Shown: positions 8,083 to 17,652 of the stretch, piece by piece
Position numbering within the stretch: the stretch's first letter is position 1
How the letters are laid out: each line of letters begins with the position of its first letter
From: Halobacteriales archaeon QS_6_64_34
GTDB taxonomy: Archaea > Halobacteriota > Halobacteria > Halobacteriales > Haloarculaceae
Reading direction: 5' to 3'
Assembly: GCA_003020925.1 (NCBI GenBank)
Contig: PXRT01000001.1
Location: forward strand, 102,762 to 150,470
DNA: 47,709 nt
Program-made: the position numbers and the translations under genes
Notes under the pieces: generated by a model
The model's input: only the letters and a program-made list of their open reading frames with translations
Database searches by the model: none
What the model was told of the DNA's origin: nothing

Positions 8083-11000
8083 ATGGAACGGTTCGCTGCG
8101 GTCGACGACCAGTACGACCCCGAAGCGGTCGAGTCCGGGGTGTTCGATTTCTGGGAGGCCGTCGACGCCTACGAGCAAACGAAACAGCATCGGGCCGACG
8201 GTGAGACGTTCTTCTTCGTCGACGGGCCGCCCTACACCTCCGGGGCCGCCCACATGGGGACGACGTGGAACAAGACGCTGAAGGACTGCTATATCCGCTA
8301 TCTGCGAATGTCGGGCTACGACGTCACCGACCGGCCGGGCTACGACATGCACGGCCTGCCCATCGAGACCAAGGTCGAGGAGCGGCTTGACTTCGAGAAC
8401 AAGAAAGACATCGAGCGCTTTGGCGAGGAGAACTTCATCGAGGAGTGCAAGGCCTTCGCCAACGAGCAGTTGGAGGGGCTCCAGAGTGACTTCCAGGACT
8501 TCGGCGTCTGGATGGACTGGGACGACCCCTACAAGACGCTCTCGCCCGAGTACATGGAGGCCGCCTGGTGGGGGTTCCAGCAGGCCCACGAGCGCGGGCT
8601 GGTCGAACAGGGCAAACGCTCCATCAACCAGTGTCCCCGGTGTGAGACCGCCATCGCCAACAACGAGGTCGAGTATCACGACGTCGGCAAGCCGTCTATC
8701 TACGTGAAGTTCCCCCTATCCGAGCGAGATGGCTCGCTGGTCATCTGGACCACCACGCCCTGGACCATCGTCGCCAACACCTTCGTCGCCGTCGACGGCG
8801 ACCTCGACTACGTCGGCGTGGACGCCACGAAAGACGGCGGGACCGAACGGCTCTACGTCGCCGAGGCCTGCGTCGAGGGCGTGCTGAAGGCCGGCCGCTA
8901 CGAGGACTACGAGGTCGTCGAGGAACTCACCGGCGAGGACCTCGTCGGCTGGGAGTACGACCACCCGCTGGCCGAGGAAGTCCCCGACCACGCCCAGGCC
9001 GAGGGGTCGGGCCAGGTGTACACCGCAGAGTACGTCGAAGCCGACCGCACGGGACTGGTCCACTCCGCGCCGGGCCACGGTGAGGAGGACTTCGAACGCG
9101 GGCAGGAACTGGCCCTGGAAATCTTCTGTCCGGTCGACAGCGACGGTGCTTACACCGACGCCGCCGGCAAATACGCCGGCACCTTCGTCCGCGACGCCAA
9201 CGACGACGTGATTTCGGACCTCGACGCGAACGGGCACCTGCTCTCCAGCGAACAGGGCCACACCGTGCGCGAGGGGCAGTGCTGGCGCTGCGATACGGAC
9301 ATCGTCCGCATCGTCACCGACCAGTGGTTCATCACGGTGACCGACATCAAAGACGACCTGCTTTCCAACATCGAGGACAGCGAGTGGCACCCCCAGTGGG
9401 CGCGTGACAACCGCTTCCGGGACTTCGTCGAGGACGCCCCCGACTGGAACGTCTCGCGGCAGCGCTACTGGGGCGTTCCGATTCCCATCTGGCTGCCGGA
9501 TAGCGAGGCACAAAGCGCCTCGAACCGTTCGAGCGGGCAGAGCCCGCGAGAAGAAGCCGCCGAAGGCTGGTCCGGCGACATGGACGACGCCATCGTCGTC
9601 GGCGACCGCGAGGAACTCGCCGAGCGCGTCGACCAGGATATCGACCCCGAGGACGTAGACCTCCACAAGGGGACCGTCGACGACCTGACGATTACGGAGG
9701 ACGGGACCACCTACAGCCGCGTCGGCGACGTCTTCGACGTCTGGCTCGACTCCTCCGTGGCGACGTGGGGGACCGTCGACTACCCAGCAGAGACCGAGGC
9801 CTTCGAGGAGCTGTGGCCCGCCGACCTCATCATGGAGGCCCACGACCAGACCCGTGGCTGGTTCTGGTCGCAACTGGGCATGTCGACGGCCGCGACCGGC
9901 GAGATTCCGTACAAGGAGGTGCTGATGCACGGCTACGCCAACATGCCCGACGGTCGCGGGATGTCCAAATCCGAGGGCATCCTCGTCGACCCCCACGAGG
10001 TCATCGAGGAGTACGGCCGGGACCCGATGCGACTGTTCCTCCTCTCGGTGAACGCCCAGGGCGAGGACATGAACTTCTCCTGGGACGAGACCGCCGAGAT
10101 GCAACGGCGGCTCAACATCCTCTGGAACGTCGCCCGGTTCCCGCTGCCGTACATGCGAGCGGACGACTTCGAGCCCGGCGATTCGACCACCGTCGAAGCC
10201 ATGTCGGACTCACTGGAACTCGCCGACGAGTGGGTCCTCTCACGGCTCCAGACGGTGGAGGCGGCCATGACCGAGCACATGGACGACTACGAGAACGACA
10301 AGGCCGTCGGCGAGTTGCTCGATTTCGTCGTCGAGGACGTCTCGCGGTTCTACATCCAGGTCGTCCGCGAGCGCATGTGGGAGGAGGAAGACAGCGACTC
10401 CAAACGGGCCGCCTACGCAACCCTCTACCGGGTGTTGGAGGAGGTCGCCGCGCTCTTTGCCCCGTTTACCCCCTTCGTCGCCGAGGAAATCTACAGCTCG
10501 TTGACCGGGGAGTGGGGCCACCCGACGGTCCACATGTGTGACTGGCCCGAGGCCGACGAGGCGTTCCACGACCCCGAACTCGAAGACGAAATCGAGGTCG
10601 TCCGCGAGGTCGAGGAGGCCGGCTCGAACGCCCGCCAGCAGGCCGAACGCAAACTTCGCTGGCCCGTCACGCGCGTCGTGGTCGATACCGACAGCGACGG
10701 CGTGGCCGACGCGGTGCGAGCGCAGTCGGAAATCGTCGCCGACCGTCTGAACGCCCGCGCCGTCGAAGTGGTGGGCGCCGACGACCGGTGGGGCGAACTC
10801 CGCTACTCGGCCGAGGCCGACATGAGCGAACTCGGCCCCGCCTTCGGCGACGACGCCGGCCGCGTGATGAACGCGATGAACGAGGCCAGCATCGACGAGC
10901 CGGCGCTCGATGCACTCGAAGCCGAGGTGTCCGACGCGCTGGGTGAAGATGTGGAGCTGACCGAGGAGATGGTCACCTTCCGCCGCGAGACGCCCGAGGG

Positions 11001-11352
11001 CGTCACCGGGACGGAGTTTGCGGCGCTGGACAGCGGCGGTGTCGTCTACGTCGACACGACGCTCACTGAGAACATCGAGAGCGAAGGCTACGCCCGCGAG
11101 GTCATCCGCCGGGTGCAGGAGATGCGAAAGGACCTCGAACTCGATATCGAGGCCCGCATCGTCGTGGACCTCGCTATCGACGACGAGCGCGTCGACTCGC
11201 TCGTTCGCGAACACGAGGTCCTCATCAAAGAAGAGGTCCGGGCCGACGAACTCGACGGCGTCGAGGACGGCCACCGCAAGACCTGGGAGGTCGACGGTGT
11301 GGAGATGGAAATTGCTGTGGCCCCAGTCGCCACTGCTGAGGCGTCGGACTAG
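8083..11352 (+). CDS. ileS: Isoleucyl-tRNA synthetase
   Basis: A class I synthetase of 1089 residues that charges tRNA-Ile. The HIGH motif appears as HMGT (57-60) in GPPYTSGAAHMGTTWNK, and the KMSKS motif as GMSKS (Met627-Ser630). The editing domain and the C-terminal anticodon-binding region are present. The start at 8083 is chosen because a TATA box lies 25 bp upstream and the protein then begins at the conserved MERFAAV..YDPEAVE. The open frame from 7477 reads through promoter DNA. Residues about 473-494 are a low-complexity insertion encoded by palindromic DNA. Confidence 0.97.
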   Translation: MERFAAVDDQYDPEAVESGVFDFWEAVDAYEQTKQHRADGETFFFVDGPPYTSGAAHMGTTWNKTLKDCYIRYLRMSGYDVTDRPGYDMHGLPIETKVEERLDFENKKDIERFGEENFIEECKAFANEQLEGLQSDFQDFGVWMDWDDPYKTLSPEYMEAAWWGFQQAHERGLVEQGKRSINQCPRCETAIANNEVEYHDVGKPSIYVKFPLSERDGSLVIWTTTPWTIVANTFVAVDGDLDYVGVDATKDGGTERLYVAEACVEGVLKAGRYEDYEVVEELTGEDLVGWEYDHPLAEEVPDHAQAEGSGQVYTAEYVEADRTGLVHSAPGHGEEDFERGQELALEIFCPVDSDGAYTDAAGKYAGTFVRDANDDVISDLDANGHLLSSEQGHTVREGQCWRCDTDIVRIVTDQWFITVTDIKDDLLSNIEDSEWHPQWARDNRFRDFVEDAPDWNVSRQRYWGVPIPIWLPDSEAQSASNRSSGQSPREEAAEGWSGDMDDAIVVGDREELAERVDQDIDPEDVDLHKGTVDDLTITEDGTTYSRVGDVFDVWLDSSVATWGTVDYPAETEAFEELWPADLIMEAHDQTRGWFWSQLGMSTAATGEIPYKEVLMHGYANMPDGRGMSKSEGILVDPHEVIEEYGRDPMRLFLLSVNAQGEDMNFSWDETAEMQRRLNILWNVARFPLPYMRADDFEPGDSTTVEAMSDSLELADEWVLSRLQTVEAAMTEHMDDYENDKAVGELLDFVVEDVSRFYIQVVRERMWEEEDSDSKRAAYATLYRVLEEVAALFAPFTPFVAEEIYSSLTGEWGHPTVHMCDWPEADEAFHDPELEDEIEVVREVEEAGSNARQQAERKLRWPVTRVVVDTDSDGVADAVRAQSEIVADRLNARAVEVVGADDRWGELRYSAEADMSELGPAFGDDAGRVMNAMNEASIDEPALDALEAEVSDALGEDVELTEEMVTFRRETPEGVTGTEFAALDSGGVVYVDTTLTENIESEGYAREVIRRVQEMRKDLELDIEARIVVDLAIDDERVDSLVREHEVLIKEEVRADELDGVEDGHRKTWEVDGVEMEIAVAPVATAEASD
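9499..9564 (+). repeat. In-frame palindromic insertion within ileS
   Basis: Three hairpins follow one another inside the coding frame: CGAGGC/GCCTCG (9504-9522), CTCGAAC-C-GTTCGAG (9519-9533) and GCGGGC-AGA-GCCCGC (9533-9547). They encode the Ser/Gln/Glu-rich residues 473-494 between PIPIWLP and GWSGDMDD. The segment looks inserted between two conserved blocks without breaking the frame. Confidence 0.55.
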
Positions 11353-11359
11353 ACAAGTG

Positions 11360-11506
11360 GTGGCCGGTCGTGGCCTCCGTGTCACGACGGCGGGGACGAG
11401 AATCCTGCTGGCATGCAGTGCCGGGCTGATACTGACTGTCCTCGCCCCGGTCGGAACTGCAGTGTTCAAACTTGACCGATTGCAGTGGGAGGACGACGAC
11501 GTCTGA
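11360..11506 (+). CDS. Small single-span membrane protein, 48 residues
   Basis: A GTG-initiated ORF eight bases after the ileS stop. The product has a basic N-terminus, one hydrophobic helix (about residues 14-34, ILLACSAGLILTVLAPVGTA) and an acidic tail ending WEDDDV. Another GTG lies one codon upstream (11357). The close spacing suggests co-transcription with ileS. The composition and the positive-inside arrangement look like a genuine small membrane protein, but the family is not recognised and no function is proposed. Confidence 0.55.
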   Translation: MAGRGLRVTTAGTRILLACSAGLILTVLAPVGTAVFKLDRLQWEDDDV

Positions 11507-11513
11507 GCCGCGC

Positions 11514-12365
11514 CTAGAGCTTGTCAGCGACGACCGATGCCGCACTGACCTCGGAGACCGCTCGTTCCAGCGTGTCGGTGCCGTAGACGGCTTCGACGCC
11601 AGCCGCCGAGAGCGTCGTCAGGGCGTTGCTGGCGAGCATCGGGTGGACGCAGGTGACGAACACGCGCCCGGCGCCCCGGTCGTTCAACACGGCGACGGAC
11701 TCGCTCATGGTCGAGCCGGTGGCGATGATGTCGTCGACCAGCACCACGTCACGGCCCGCGACCGGGGTGTCGCTTGGCGTGATGGTTATCTCGCCGCTGT
11801 CGTAGTCGCGGTCCTTCTCGAAGAAGTCCGTCTCGCCGTCGCCGTAGGCGTCCCGAACCGTCTCCGCGAGACCGATAGCGCCCTCGTCGGGCGAGAGAAA
11901 GAGCGGGGTTTCGAGCGGGGGCAGCGGGTCGGCCAGCACCGCAGCAGCGTTGACGTGCGTGGCCGGGACGGTAAAGAAGTCACAGACCGCCGGCTCGTGG
12001 GGATTGACCGTAACCACGCGGTCGGTCCCCGTCGAGATGGCACGGGCCACCGCCCGCGAGGAGACCGGCTCGCCCGGTTTGAACGCCTGGTCCTGGCGAG
12101 CGTAGCCCATGTACGGGACGACCGTGACGACCTCGCTGGCCCCGGCCTCCCGAACCGCGTCCTGAAGCTGGAGCAACTGGACGTGGGCGTCCGAATCGAC
12201 CGTGGAGGCGACGACGACCGCGCGCTCGCCCGCGACGGCCTCGGGCACGCGGACGACGTGTTCCCCGTCGGCGAACCGTTCGTACTCGACCCGTCCCAGC
12301 CGCTCGTCGGTAGCGTCGGCGAGCGCCGCCCCAAAGGCCTGTGTCTCCGCGCCGGGGATAATCAT
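11514..12365 (-). CDS. prs: Ribose-phosphate pyrophosphokinase (PRPP synthetase)
   Basis: It makes 5-phosphoribosyl-1-pyrophosphate from ribose-5-phosphate and ATP, the precursor of nucleotides, histidine and tryptophan. The protein has 283 residues from the ATG at 12365 (MIIPG). Visible are VVPYMGYARQDQAF, TVNPHEPAVCDFF, the FFEKDRDYD flexible loop region and the PRPP loop VVLVDDIIATGSTM. The frame is open upstream to 12578, but that part covers a repeat relic and gives no conserved sequence. It ends eight bases past the end of the convergent small membrane protein gene. Confidence 0.95.
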   Translation of the reverse strand: MIIPGAETQAFGAALADATDERLGRVEYERFADGEHVVRVPEAVAGERAVVVASTVDSDAHVQLLQLQDAVREAGASEVVTVVPYMGYARQDQAFKPGEPVSSRAVARAISTGTDRVVTVNPHEPAVCDFFTVPATHVNAAAVLADPLPPLETPLFLSPDEGAIGLAETVRDAYGDGETDFFEKDRDYDSGEITITPSDTPVAGRDVVLVDDIIATGSTMSESVAVLNDRGAGRVFVTCVHPMLASNALTTLSAAGVEAVYGTDTLERAVSEVSAASVVADKL

Positions 12366-12432
12366 GTGTGAGGGGTAACTGGCCGGGCTAAACCGCTTTT
12401 CGATTCGCGGGCTAGGAAACACCAGTGACTTC

Positions 12433-12575
12433 GTCGGAAGCGATGTCAGCATCGGTGCGAACAGCCAGAAAGCCCCACGGCGCTGGCGGCCGCGCAGCGA
12501 CATCTCCTCGCTGCGCTCGGAGAGGGGTCGCTGCGGCGACCACAGCAAGCGCCAGCGCCGTGCCCCTTTTAGTCC
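12433..12575. repeat. Decayed copy of the palindromic dispersed repeat, in the prs/propeller gap
   Basis: AACAGCCAGAAAGCCCC at 12460-12476 is identical to the inner constant block of the other copies. A 13-bp stem follows (CACGGCGCTGGCG at 12476-12488, pairing with 12550-12562), then GCCCC and a T-run. The outer GTGTTTAGTT ends and the right constant block are missing, so this is a relic. No gene was found in 12366-12636 apart from this element. Confidence 0.6.
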
Positions 12576-12636
12576 CACCCAATCGGTTGTGTCAGCAGCA
12601 GGGACTCGGCGGCTGTGTCGCCGGCCGAAACCAGCC

Positions 12637-13482
12637 TCACGCCACCGCGATGCCGACGACCTCCGGCACGCCCAGCGAGCGCCCGCGCCAGCCGCCGCGG
12701 CCGTCGGCGGTGCTCTCGTCGGCGGTGTCGACGAGGAAGGTGCCGTTCTCGGTGATAGCGTAGGTGTCCTGGCCGTAGGTCACGTCGACGACCCGCTCGC
12801 GGACCGGCAGGTCACAGGCCTGCCAGTGCGGGTCGGGGCTGGCGCCGTCGGTGTCGGTCAGTTCATAGAGCGTGTCGGCCTCGGCGGCGTGAGTTCGCCC
12901 ACCATCGCTCGCGACGACGCCGTGGGCGCCCGACCGGACGATTGCCCAGTTCTCGCGCGTGCCGACGGTCCCCTCCGTCGCGTCGCGTCTGTAGAGCCCG
13001 TCGGCGGTGGCGGCAAAGGGGCCGGCCACGTCGGCGGCGTCGTGGAGCCCTAAATACGCACAGCCGGGGAGGCCGTAAACGCCGTCGGCGGCCGCGACGA
13101 GGTCCGAGGCGAGGGCTCGCACGTCGTTGACGGCGCCCATCTCCCACCACTCGCCGTCGTCGTAGCGGGCGACCCGTCCCTGGCCCGCAGCGACGAGCCC
13201 GTCGGCGTCGTAGCCCACGGCCGTCGCGGGACCGAAGCCAGTCGCCGCGAAGCCGTCGTCGGTCGAAATCAACGCCGCCTCGTCGGTGGCGACGGCGATT
13301 TCGCCGTTCGCGCCGGCGATATCTCGGGCCGAACAGCGCTCGGCGAGGCTAAAGCGCCCGATTTGCCCGCCGGCGGTCTCGACGCGTGTCACCCCCAGGC
13401 CAGACCCGACGTAGGCGTGGGTCTCCGGGCGGGTCTGGCCGTACATCCGCTTTTCGGACAGCGAGAGGGCGTCGTCGCTCAT
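12637..13482 (-). CDS. HVO_0234-like beta-propeller protein, uncharacterised
   Basis: A soluble acidic protein of 281 residues with repeated short strands and Gly/Asp turns (for example [19 protein letters not shown] and [19 protein letters not shown]), the look of a beta-propeller. It resembles the haloarchaeal HVO_0234 family as recalled; this assignment is by pattern only. Its ATG overlaps the hemL stop by four bases (ATGA), so it is translated with hemL. The context suggests a link with tetrapyrrole synthesis or simple cotranscription. No catalytic motif is visible. Confidence 0.6.
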   Translation of the reverse strand: MSDDALSLSEKRMYGQTRPETHAYVGSGLGVTRVETAGGQIGRFSLAERCSARDIAGANGEIAVATDEAALISTDDGFAATGFGPATAVGYDADGLVAAGQGRVARYDDGEWWEMGAVNDVRALASDLVAAADGVYGLPGCAYLGLHDAADVAGPFAATADGLYRRDATEGTVGTRENWAIVRSGAHGVVASDGGRTHAAEADTLYELTDTDGASPDPHWQACDLPVRERVVDVTYGQDTYAITENGTFLVDTADESTADGRGGWRGRSLGVPEVVGIAVA

Positions 13483-14816
13483 ATGGCCCGCTTGTAGGCC
13501 TCTAAGGTCTCCTCGATGTCCTCGGTGGTGTGGGCGTCACAGACGAACTGGGACTCGAACTGGTTGGCGGTGAGGAAGACGCCCGCTTCCTTCATCGCGG
13601 GCCAGAACAGCCGCTCCCAGCGCTCGGTCTCCGCTCGCTTGACGTCGCCCCCGTTTTTCGGGCAGTGGTCGTAGCGGGGACACTCCTCGCGTTGCTTGCA
13701 GCCGGCCTCGCAGTGCCCGTCGAAGCTGTCGGGACCGTTCCGGGTGAAGATGACCTTGAACATCGAGTCCGTCCCGACGACGGTATACTGGGGCGCCTGG
13801 TCCTCGAGGATGTCCTGCAGCCCCGAGCGGAGCTGGTCGGCCAGGCCGTTGACGTGGCTGTAGACGTCGTTCTCGGCGGCGTACCGCAGGGTTTCGAGGC
13901 CGGCGGCCATCGTCACGGGATGGCCCGAGAAGGTGCCCGACTGGAAGACGTCGCCGGCCGGCGTGAACTGCTCGATTATCTCGCTCTTGCCGCCGATGGC
14001 GCCGACCGGGAAGCCGCCGCCGACGATTTTCCCGAAGGTGGTGATGTCCGGGTCGATGTCGAATTTGCCCTGCGCACACTGGAGGCCGCCGACGCGGAAG
14101 CCGGTGATGACCTCGTCGAAGATGAGCAGGGAGCCGTGGTCGTCACACAGCGCTTCGAGGGTCTCGTGAAATCCCTCGACGGGATGGACGATGCCGTAGT
14201 TCCCGAGGATTGGTTCGGTGAGGACGGCGGCGATGTCGTCGCCGTGTTCGGCGAAGATGTCGCGGGCCGCGTCCGCGTCGTTGAACGGAATCGTCAGGGT
14301 GTGCTCGGCGAAGCTGTCGGGGATACCCGGACTCGAGGGGGCGGTGTGGTCGCCCTCGCCCTCGACGAGCGTCGATTCTTGCGCGCCGTGATAGCCGCTT
14401 TGCATCACGACGATTTTCTCCCGACCGGTGTACCCCCGGGCGAGGCGCACGGCCGAGACGGTCGCCTCGGTGCCCGAGTTCACAAAGCGGGTCATTTCCA
14501 CGCTCGGGACGTGTCGGGCGACGAACTCGGCGAGTTCGACCTCGACCTCCGTGGGGACGCCGTACATCGGTCCCTCGGCGGCGCGTCGCTGGACCGCCGA
14601 CTGGACCGACTCGGGCTGGTCGTGTCCGAGCAGTAGCGGGCCATACCCCATCACGTAGTCGATGTAGCGGTTGCCGTCGGCGTCGACGACGTGGCCGCCG
14701 TCGCCGGACGCGACGAAGAAGGGGTAGGGGCGGATGGCCCGAACCGAGGAGTTGACGCCGCCGGGCATCACCGACAGCGCCCGGTCGTACAGGTCGCGTG
14801 ACTGCTCGTGGTTCAT
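13479..14816 (-). CDS. hemL: Glutamate-1-semialdehyde 2,1-aminomutase
   Basis: A PLP enzyme (445 residues) converting glutamate-1-semialdehyde to 5-aminolevulinate in the C5 tetrapyrrole pathway. It starts [20 protein letters not shown], shows [31 protein letters not shown] and the PLP-lysine segment [18 protein letters not shown]. The ATG at 14816 is chosen from family length, since the frame stays open to 15353. An insertion near the C-terminal domain carries four cysteines (C-x3-C-x5-C-x5-C) that E. coli-type enzymes lack. It is divergent from nasA, with its own promoter in the shared 261-bp gap. Confidence 0.95.
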   Translation of the reverse strand: MNHEQSRDLYDRALSVMPGGVNSSVRAIRPYPFFVASGDGGHVVDADGNRYIDYVMGYGPLLLGHDQPESVQSAVQRRAAEGPMYGVPTEVEVELAEFVARHVPSVEMTRFVNSGTEATVSAVRLARGYTGREKIVVMQSGYHGAQESTLVEGEGDHTAPSSPGIPDSFAEHTLTIPFNDADAARDIFAEHGDDIAAVLTEPILGNYGIVHPVEGFHETLEALCDDHGSLLIFDEVITGFRVGGLQCAQGKFDIDPDITTFGKIVGGGFPVGAIGGKSEIIEQFTPAGDVFQSGTFSGHPVTMAAGLETLRYAAENDVYSHVNGLADQLRSGLQDILEDQAPQYTVVGTDSMFKVIFTRNGPDSFDGHCEAGCKQREECPRYDHCPKNGGDVKRAETERWERLFWPAMKEAGVFLTANQFESQFVCDAHTTEDIEETLEAYKRAI

Positions 14817-15016
14817 ACCGCCGGCTTTGGCGGCGGGGTGAAAGAAACTGTTGGGTCCGGTCGGTGTCACAGCGACGGCGGCGAGGAGCCGGCCCCTCTT
14901 CAGGCCGGTGTGAGCCGCCGGTTGACGGATGAGTTGAAGGTTCGTTAAAGATAACGCTTCGTCAAGAGATAAGGTTTTGTATTGGCCATCCATTCGGATA
15001 AATAGAAATATGGTAT

Positions 15017-15028
15017 CCGAACGTGCGT
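15017..15028 (+). promoter_or_regulatory. Candidate nitrogen-regulatory motif upstream of nasA
   Basis: CCGAACGTGCGT fits the shared pattern N-CGAAC-NN-(T/G)CG-(T/C) seen before narK1, narK2 and nasD. It starts 61 bp upstream of the nasA GTG. The 14817-15077 gap holds this site and AT-rich promoter sequence (TAAATAG near 15000). Confidence 0.4.
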
Positions 15029-15077
15029 ATTTGATGGTCGACGGCCGAACATGCGCCTCGCCGGCGCGTGATCGCCT

Positions 15078-17192
15078 GTGAGCGACTGGGTGCCGACGAC
15101 GTGCATGCGGTGTGCCGTCGGCTGTGGGCATATGCAGCGGGGTGCGGACATCGGCTACGGCATCGACATGGTGCGAGGTGACGCCGCCCACCCGGTCAAT
15201 CAGGGGCTGGCCTGCTCGCGTGGGATTCAGGAGAGCCGCGACCCGGACGGGAAGTGGCTCACGCGGCCGCTCGTGCGTGACGACGGAGAGCTGCGGACGA
15301 CGACGTGGGACGTGGCGCTGGCCCGCGCCGTCGAGGGGCTGCGCGAGGCCCACGAGTCAGACCCCGATTCGGTCGCAGTGCTTGGCAGCGGCCAGCAGAC
15401 CAACGAGGCCGCCTACGCGCTGGGGAAAGTCGCCCGTGGCGGGTTCGGGACGCGCAACTACGACGCCAACACGACGCTGTGTATGGCGTCGGCCGTCACG
15501 GGGTACTACCAGGCGTTTGGCAGCGACGCCCCACCCTGCACGTACGACGACATCGAGGAGGCCGACCGCCACGTCGTCTGGGGGGCCAACCCCGCCGTTG
15601 CCCACCCAGTGATGTTCCGCTGGATAAACGCGGCCGCCGGCGAGGACGGCGTCGAACTCATCACCGTCGACCCGGTACGGAGCGAGACCGCGGAGAACAG
15701 CGACCACCACGTCGCGCCCGACCCCGGGAAGGACCTCGCGCTGGCCCGGGCAATTCTCGCACGGCTCGTCGAGACCGACCGCGTGGACGAGGCGTTCGTC
15801 GACGAGGCCACCGACGGCTTCGAGGAGCTACTCGCGACGGTGCCGACTGCCGGGGCCGCGGCCGACGAGGCCGGCGTCCCGATGGACGAGGTCGAACTGC
15901 TGGCCGACGCCATGGACCGGCGGGCGCTGCTGTACTGGGGGATGGGTATCAATCAGCACGTCCAGGGGACCGAGACGGCACGGGCGCTGGTGGACCTCAC
16001 CCTCGCGACCGGCAATCTCCGCCCCGGCGGCGGTCCGTTCTCGCTGACGGGCCAGGCCAACTCGATGGGGACGCGTATCTGCTCCTCGAAAGGCTCCTGG
16101 CCCGGCCAGCGGGCCTTCGAGGACCCGGACCACCGACGACTCGTCGCCGAGGAGTGGAACGTGCCGGTCGACCGCCTGCCCGACGACACCGGGCCCGGGC
16201 CGGTCGGGATGCTGGAGAACGGCCCCGACGCGGTGTGGGCCGTCGCCACGAACCCAGTGGCGGGGATGCCCGACGCCGACAGCGCCCGCGAGCAACTGGA
16301 CGACGCGTTCGTCGTCGCCCAGGACGCCTTCCACACCGAGACGACCGAACTGGCAGACGTGGTGTTGCCGGCGGCGACGTGGGGCGAGAGCGAGGGAACG
16401 ACGACGAATATGGAGCGGACCATCTCGCGGGTTCGAGCCGCGACGGAGGTCGCAAGCGGCGTCCGGCCGGACCTCGATATCATCGCGACCATCGGCTGTC
16501 GGCTGTTCGAGGGGCTGTTCGACGCCACCTCGCCCGACCCCGAGGACATCTTCGAGGAGTTCGCCGGACTGACCGAGGGGACCGTCGCGGACTGCTCGGG
16601 CATCACCTACGAGCGACTGGAGGATTCCCACGCCGTCCGCTGGCCCGCCCCGGACCAGGAGAGTTCGGGCGGCTACCGCTACTACGACATCGTCGAACCG
16701 GACGCGGAGAAGTACGCCGACATCGAGACGCCCACCGACGGAGAGTCGTGGTCGTTCCCCACCGCGACCGGGAACGCCCAGTTCTCGACGGGCCGGCAGC
16801 AGGAGTTGCCCGAACCCACCGACGAGGAGTACCCGCTGACCCTAACCACGGCCCGGGAGGCCGACGGCTACAACACCGGCGTCCGGTCCCGTGGCGGTCG
16901 GTCGGGCGAACTCGTCGCCCGCATCCACCCCGACACGGTCGAGTTCCACGCCGACCGCGTCAGCCAGAACCGGCTCACCGTCGCCTCTCGGCGGGGCTCC
17001 GCGACCGTCGTCATCGACCGCGACGAGGGCGTCCCGCGCGGGATGGTCTGGCTCCCCATCCACCATCCAGCGACCAACAAACTGACCCTCTCGGACCGTG
17101 ACCCACAGTCAAAGGAGCCACACTTCAAGCAGTGTGCGGTGCGGCTGGCGTCGCCGGAGGCCGAGGTGCCGCCGCTGCCGGCGGACGACTAG
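15078..17192 (+). CDS. nasA: Assimilatory nitrate reductase (molybdopterin, 4Fe-4S)
   Basis: It reduces nitrate to nitrite in the cytoplasm, probably with ferredoxin as donor in haloarchaea. The 704-residue protein begins with the cluster motif C9-x2-C12-x3-C16 ([10 protein letters not shown]) and C46. [10 protein letters not shown] supplies the presumed molybdenum ligand Cys135. Molybdopterin-binding segments ([38 protein letters not shown]) and the C-terminal dinucleotide-binding domain ([18 protein letters not shown]) follow. No Tat signal is present, which argues against a respiratory NarG-type enzyme. The GTG start at 15078 directly precedes the conserved N-terminus. narK1 lies downstream on the same strand, but a 460-bp gap with its own leader separates them. 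Confidence 0.93.
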   Translation: MSDWVPTTCMRCAVGCGHMQRGADIGYGIDMVRGDAAHPVNQGLACSRGIQESRDPDGKWLTRPLVRDDGELRTTTWDVALARAVEGLREAHESDPDSVAVLGSGQQTNEAAYALGKVARGGFGTRNYDANTTLCMASAVTGYYQAFGSDAPPCTYDDIEEADRHVVWGANPAVAHPVMFRWINAAAGEDGVELITVDPVRSETAENSDHHVAPDPGKDLALARAILARLVETDRVDEAFVDEATDGFEELLATVPTAGAAADEAGVPMDEVELLADAMDRRALLYWGMGINQHVQGTETARALVDLTLATGNLRPGGGPFSLTGQANSMGTRICSSKGSWPGQRAFEDPDHRRLVAEEWNVPVDRLPDDTGPGPVGMLENGPDAVWAVATNPVAGMPDADSAREQLDDAFVVAQDAFHTETTELADVVLPAATWGESEGTTTNMERTISRVRAATEVASGVRPDLDIIATIGCRLFEGLFDATSPDPEDIFEEFAGLTEGTVADCSGITYERLEDSHAVRWPAPDQESSGGYRYYDIVEPDAEKYADIETPTDGESWSFPTATGNAQFSTGRQQELPEPTDEEYPLTLTTAREADGYNTGVRSRGGRSGELVARIHPDTVEFHADRVSQNRLTVASRRGSATVVIDRDEGVPRGMVWLPIHHPATNKLTLSDRDPQSKEPHFKQCAVRLASPEAEVPPLPADD

Positions 17193-17310
17193 GCGATTCG
17201 ACCGCTGGCTGTGTGGCTCTTTTGTGCGTAACTGTCCGGTAGCAGCGAGAGCCGTAGTGCGATAGGGGTGGTTAGACCGACTACTGCTCGTACTGTCGGC
17301 TGTAAATACT

Positions 17311-17325
17311 GTTCTGATACAGAAC
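17311..17325. promoter_or_regulatory. 15-bp palindrome downstream of nasA
   Basis: GTTCTG-ATA-CAGAAC is a perfect hairpin or operator-like palindrome about 120 bp after nasA. The 17193-17652 gap contains this site, then the conserved narK1 leader, and no gene that can be supported. Confidence 0.35.
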
Positions 17326-17426
17326 CTTGGCGGGAGGTGGCCGCGTCGCGCCATTCAATCGGCTGACAACGGTTCTGTGAGCGGAGAGTGTATTGGTTTG
17401 TGTCTGTTCACTTCGGTGTCGGTTCG

Positions 17427-17652
17427 GTGGACGGTTTACATCCTTAAGGAGGGAATATCCGATCCTATACTGCCCGGCCGTCCACTGCGGCGATTGTAGT
17501 TTGCATATTTGTAAATAGCTAGCGTTATTAGATATCCGTGCGTCCTGATTTCCTGTACAGATGCAGCCATGCATCCAAAGAAATGCTGAGATAGTGGACG
17601 AACAGTCGTTAATCAATTTGCATCGTAAACAGTCGGCCGCAGGGGTGTCACG
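17427..17652 (+). promoter_or_regulatory. narK1 leader, gap-free duplicate of the narK2 leader
   Basis: Homologous to 23410-23635 with no net gaps. GTGGA is 226 bp, TCCTTAAGGA 212 bp, TTTGTAAAT 145 bp and ACGAACAGTCGT (17598-17609) 55 bp before the ATG in both copies. An inverted repeat GTGGACGG (17427) / CCGTCCAC (17478-17485) encloses the TCCTTAAGGA palindrome. A 33-codon upstream ORF (17561-17662) overlaps the narK1 start. Confidence 0.6.

Noticed and set aside
14817..15353. N-terminal extension of HemL
   Set aside because: It runs across the divergent nasA promoter into nasA, and the family N-terminus begins at 14816.
15305..17101. Plus-strand ORF of 598 codons inside nasA
   Set aside because: It is an Arg-rich frame-shifted shadow of nasA, which is supported by cluster cysteines and cofactor motifs.
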